A DNA stretch of 9,159 bases from Bacteroidota bacterium (GTDB taxonomy: Bacteria; Bacteroidota; Bacteroidia; Chitinophagales; Saprospiraceae), in assembly GCA_024280135.1 (NCBI GenBank), contig JAJRQS010000214.1, forward strand, positions 1-9,159. Direction: 5' to 3'. Positions 6,341 to 9,159 of the stretch are shown here, one piece after another (positions within the stretch are counted from its first letter, which is position 1; every line of letters starts with the position of its first letter). A program made the position numbers and the translations under genes. The notes below the pieces were generated by a model, which saw only the letters and a program-made list of their open reading frames with translations, did not search any database and was not told the DNA's origin.

Positions 6341-9007
6341 ATGGATATGTCGCAAGAAGAAAAAGGAAAAAAAGATAAGCCTACTTTAAACTATAAGTTT
6401 AAGGAGATAAAAACCTATTCTTCTATTGAATGGCTTGCCAATAATACAAAAAAGTATAGACAAGTATTCGAGCGTAACAAAGTCGCTTACATCTATGCTG
6501 AATTGGCTTTTATAAATCTCCAATTTGGTCGAAAGGATTGGACAGCAACGGTAGAATTGAAGTGCTATAGTGCTCGAAAGACAAAAGGTGTTAATAAGGA
6601 AGTTTGTTCCTTAAAGATAGAAAAAAAGGTCAGCCAATTTGATAATATCGCTTACGTCCGAGAAGGTTGGGGAAACAAAAAAAAGGCTAATTTTTGGAAA
6701 AGAGGCGCTTATTTTTGGGAAGTGTGGATTGACAACACAAAAGTGGGCATCAAAGAATTTTTTATAGAAGAATCCACAGATACATTACCCATTGAAGGAT
6801 ATATTGAGAATCCTTTTATGCGCACCAAGTCTGTCAAACTATTTGAAGGATCGTTTGATGATCTCCAAACCCAAAATAGAACTTATCTCAAAAGTTTCCG
6901 CAAGGAATCGACTAGATATGTGTTCGTGGATATGCTCTTTGAAAATCATGTCTTTGAGCGAGGATGGACCTGTGAAGTTACTATAAAATTTCACAATCTC
7001 AGTAGGGAACTGAAAGGCCAAACAACCCGATTGATTCGGGTAAAAAGAGGAGATGATGACATCAAACTTACTGCTGGATGGGGTTCGAACGTAGTCGGCT
7101 CTTGGAGTCAAGGCATCTATACCGCAGAGATTGTATTTATGGATTATTTATTGGCTATTGTTCCTTTTGAAATCGGTGAAAAAGATGAAGCCGGCTTCGC
7201 ACCCGTTTTATTGCCAGATTCCTATGACAACATCACCTACCTGCCTATCGAAGAAGATAGCGATGTTTCTTATGAAGATGTGATGGTCGAATTGGATAAT
7301 TTAATAGGCCTTACGGAAATTAAAACCCAAGTACAGAACCACGCGCAGTATATTAAATATCTCCGTTTAAGAAAAGAGAAAGGCTTCCACGAAAATGTAA
7401 ATCCGATGGTTCATTCGGTATTTATTGGAAATCCTGGTACTGGTAAAACTACGGTCGCCAAGATGATGGGTAAGCTCTATAAGAAAATGGGACTTTTGAC
7501 AAAAGGGCACGTACATGAAGTGGATAGAGTCGATCTCGTCGGAGAATATATAGGACAAACTGCCCCAAAAGTCAAAGAAGCAATTGACAAAGCTCGTGGA
7601 GGAGTCTTATTCATCGATGAAGCATATGCTTTAGCTCGTTCAGAGGATGACTCCAAAGACTTTGGACGTGAGGTCATCGAAATTCTTTTAAAAGAAATGT
7701 CCAATGGGCCAGGAAATTTAGTTGTAATCGTAGCGGGTTACCCCAAAGAGATGAAATACTTCATGGATTCAAACCCTGGACTAAAATCAAGATTTAAATT
7801 ATTCTTTGAGTTTAGGGATTACTTGCCTGATGAATTAATGCAAATAGCCAAATATACTTGCGAACAAAAACAAGTAAAATTTTCGCCTTCTGCTTTAAAA
7901 GTATTAGACCGACATATCGTGGATGCATACAGAAACCGAGACCGTACTTTTGGCAATGCACGCTATGTCAATGATATTATTGAGAAAGCAAAAATAAATT
8001 TGGGTCTGAGAGTAATGTCTCACCTCAGTCCAAAAGACTTAGACAAAAAGACGCTTTCTACTATTAGTTTAGAAGACATTAAAAAAGTACAAATCAAGCG
8101 AAAGCGAAAAGTGCCCATCCTACCCATTGACGAACCTTTGCTAAAAACAGCTATTGCCGAACTAGAGGAGTTGATGGGGATGCAAAATGTAAAAAATGAA
8201 ATTTATGAGATTGTCAAATTGGTTCGCTACTACAAAGAAACCAATAAGGATGTTTTAAATAAATTTTTCTTACACACTGTTTTTGTAGGAAATCCAGGGA
8301 CTGGTAAAACGACTGTCGCACGAATCCTCACAAAAATATATAAAGCATTAGGCCTACTCGAACGGGGGCACATCGTAGAAACTGACCGCCAAGGCTTAGT
8401 AGCAGGCTTTGTAGGACAAACAGCCATCAAGACCAGTGAAATGATTGAAAAGGCTTTTGGTGGTGTCCTATTTATAGATGAGGCGTATGCCCTTACGGCA
8501 AATGTCGGAAAAGCATCTGGGGATTTTGGAGACGAAGCTATCCAAACTATCTTGAAAAGGATGGAAGATCACCGTGGCGAGTTTTATGTCTTTGCTACTG
8601 GTTATCCTGACAATATGGAAAAATTTCTAAAGGCAAATCCAGGACTGGCTTCTAGATTTGATAAAATTTTACGCTTTGACGATTACGAACCTGCCATGTT
8701 GATGGAAATTGCTATGGATATGCTAGCCAAAGAAAATGTCAAAGTCGAGAAAAAAGCAAAAGCATATCTAGAAGATTATTTTAATCGCCTACATAGTCGT
8801 CGTGATAAGTATTTTGGCAATGCACGTACTGTTAGAGCCATTGTACTCGAAGCGGTTAAAAACCAAAATATTAGATTGGCTAATCTCCCGTCTGATAAAC
8901 GTCAATCTGCTGCTGTCAATAAATTGCTACTTGAAGATGTCAAAGATTTTACTTTGAACACAAATAATGCAATCTTTAAAAGAAGCTCAATGGGATTTGG
9001 GAAATAG
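6341..9007 (+). CDS. Double CbxX/CbbX-type AAA+ ATPase with duplicated N-terminal domain
   Basis: An 888-residue soluble protein with four domains. Two copies of an unrecognised, beta-rich, Trp-containing domain come first (about 24-144 and 166-280). An acidic linker leads to AAA+ module 1: Walker A GNPGTGKTT (363-371), pore loop GEYIGQT (Y403), Walker B LFIDEAYAL (D426, E427), NPGLKSRF with probable Arg finger R484, and FGNAR sensor 2 (R541). Module 2 follows: Walker A GNPGTGKTT (650-658), pore loop AGFVGQT (F690), Walker B (D713, E714), NPGLASRF (R772), and FGNAR (R829). Both modules look catalytically competent. The modules belong to the CbxX/SpoVK/EccA group, whose members remodel protein partners (CbbX frees inhibited Rubisco by pulling its C-terminus); no Rubisco or type VII secretion gene is nearby, so the client is unknown. 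ATG 6341 (MDMSQEEKG) is taken as start; ATG 6347 is possible. No clear promoter or terminator was seen. Confidence 0.93.
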   Translation: MDMSQEEKGKKDKPTLNYKFKEIKTYSSIEWLANNTKKYRQVFERNKVAYIYAELAFINLQFGRKDWTATVELKCYSARKTKGVNKEVCSLKIEKKVSQFDNIAYVREGWGNKKKANFWKRGAYFWEVWIDNTKVGIKEFFIEESTDTLPIEGYIENPFMRTKSVKLFEGSFDDLQTQNRTYLKSFRKESTRYVFVDMLFENHVFERGWTCEVTIKFHNLSRELKGQTTRLIRVKRGDDDIKLTAGWGSNVVGSWSQGIYTAEIVFMDYLLAIVPFEIGEKDEAGFAPVLLPDSYDNITYLPIEEDSDVSYEDVMVELDNLIGLTEIKTQVQNHAQYIKYLRLRKEKGFHENVNPMVHSVFIGNPGTGKTTVAKMMGKLYKKMGLLTKGHVHEVDRVDLVGEYIGQTAPKVKEAIDKARGGVLFIDEAYALARSEDDSKDFGREVIEILLKEMSNGPGNLVVIVAGYPKEMKYFMDSNPGLKSRFKLFFEFRDYLPDELMQIAKYTCEQKQVKFSPSALKVLDRHIVDAYRNRDRTFGNARYVNDIIEKAKINLGLRVMSHLSPKDLDKKTLSTISLEDIKKVQIKRKRKVPILPIDEPLLKTAIAELEELMGMQNVKNEIYEIVKLVRYYKETNKDVLNKFFLHTVFVGNPGTGKTTVARILTKIYKALGLLERGHIVETDRQGLVAGFVGQTAIKTSEMIEKAFGGVLFIDEAYALTANVGKASGDFGDEAIQTILKRMEDHRGEFYVFATGYPDNMEKFLKANPGLASRFDKILRFDDYEPAMLMEIAMDMLAKENVKVEKKAKAYLEDYFNRLHSRRDKYFGNARTVRAIVLEAVKNQNIRLANLPSDKRQSAAVNKLLLEDVKDFTLNTNNAIFKRSSMGFGK

Positions 9008-9052
9008 ATTGTTGTTCCCCTCCTGATAGATTATCGGAATTCGGCGTCGCGC

Positions 9053-9159
9053 TTATAGTCGGCTCCATAATTTACTCCAGCTGCCCCACCCTAGGGTTTT
9101 CTTACCGACCCATAAGACAAGGACAAATAATATGGTGGTAGTGATGAGCATCCCATCTG
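9053..9159 (-). CDS. C-terminal end of a probable membrane protein (5' end outside window)
   Basis: On the minus strand one frame is open from the right edge to a TAA at 9055-9053 and reads DGMLITTTILFVLVLWVGK, then KTLGWGSWSKLWSRL. A hydrophobic segment of about 12 residues followed by a basic, Trp-rich tail is typical of the end of a membrane protein with a cytoplasmic C-terminus. The other two minus-strand frames are closed within 70 bases. The family cannot be named from 34 residues. It converges on the AAA+ gene with 45 bp between stop codons and no strong hairpin between them. It could instead be a short frame starting at the internal ATG. Confidence 0.45.
   Translation of the reverse strand, partial: DGMLITTTILFVLVLWVGKKTLGWGSWSKLWSRL

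Noticed and set aside
6839..7111. Minus-strand frame of 90 residues inside the AAA+ gene (and shorter ones at 7367-7704 and 8230-8430)
   Set aside because: Antisense of coding sequence whose protein motifs are strongly conserved; no start signals.
9008..9052. Terminator between the AAA+ gene and the right-edge gene
   Set aside because: Only a 4-bp GATA/TATC stem without a T tract was found, too weak to call.

Overview
The window is AT-rich and looks like chromosomal DNA of a member of the Bacteroidota. The support is the Bacteroidota-style MCE/MlaD tail (NPKRYVNVSVFG), -7 boxes close to TAnnTTTG, weak or absent Shine-Dalgarno sequences, and a GCS2-CBS ligase-like protein of a kind I associate with this phylum. 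No rRNA, tRNA, CRISPR, integrase or full insertion sequence was seen.

Layout, left to right. (1) The 3' part of an MCE/MlaD lipid-transport gene (+). (2) A membrane acyltransferase-3 gene (+). (3) Convergent with it, a 642-residue protein (-) that joins a GCS2 carboxylate-amine ligase-like region to a C-terminal CBS pair. (4) A DUF805 membrane-protein gene (-) that appears broken by a missing base, with its own terminator and a plausible promoter. (5) A 567-bp stretch with no convincing gene. It holds a 157-bp palindromic, MITE-like element, a doubtful small signal-peptide-like reading frame, and the terminator of the next gene. (6) Alanine dehydrogenase (-) with all catalytic residues; its upstream region carries a TAnnTTTG box amid inverted repeats. 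(7) A divergent 888-residue protein (+) with two CbxX/CbbX-type AAA+ modules behind a tandem duplication of a domain I do not recognise. (8) The C-terminal end of a probable membrane protein (-) entering from the right edge.

The genes do not form one operon or pathway: they are mostly single-gene units on alternating strands, with two convergent pairs (acyltransferase/GCS2-CBS; AAA+/right-edge gene) and one divergent pair (ald/AAA+). I see no defence island or biosynthetic cluster. The items most worth a second look are the duplicated N-terminal domain of the double AAA+ protein, the palindromic intergenic element, the frameshifted DUF805 gene, and the GCS2-CBS fusion.
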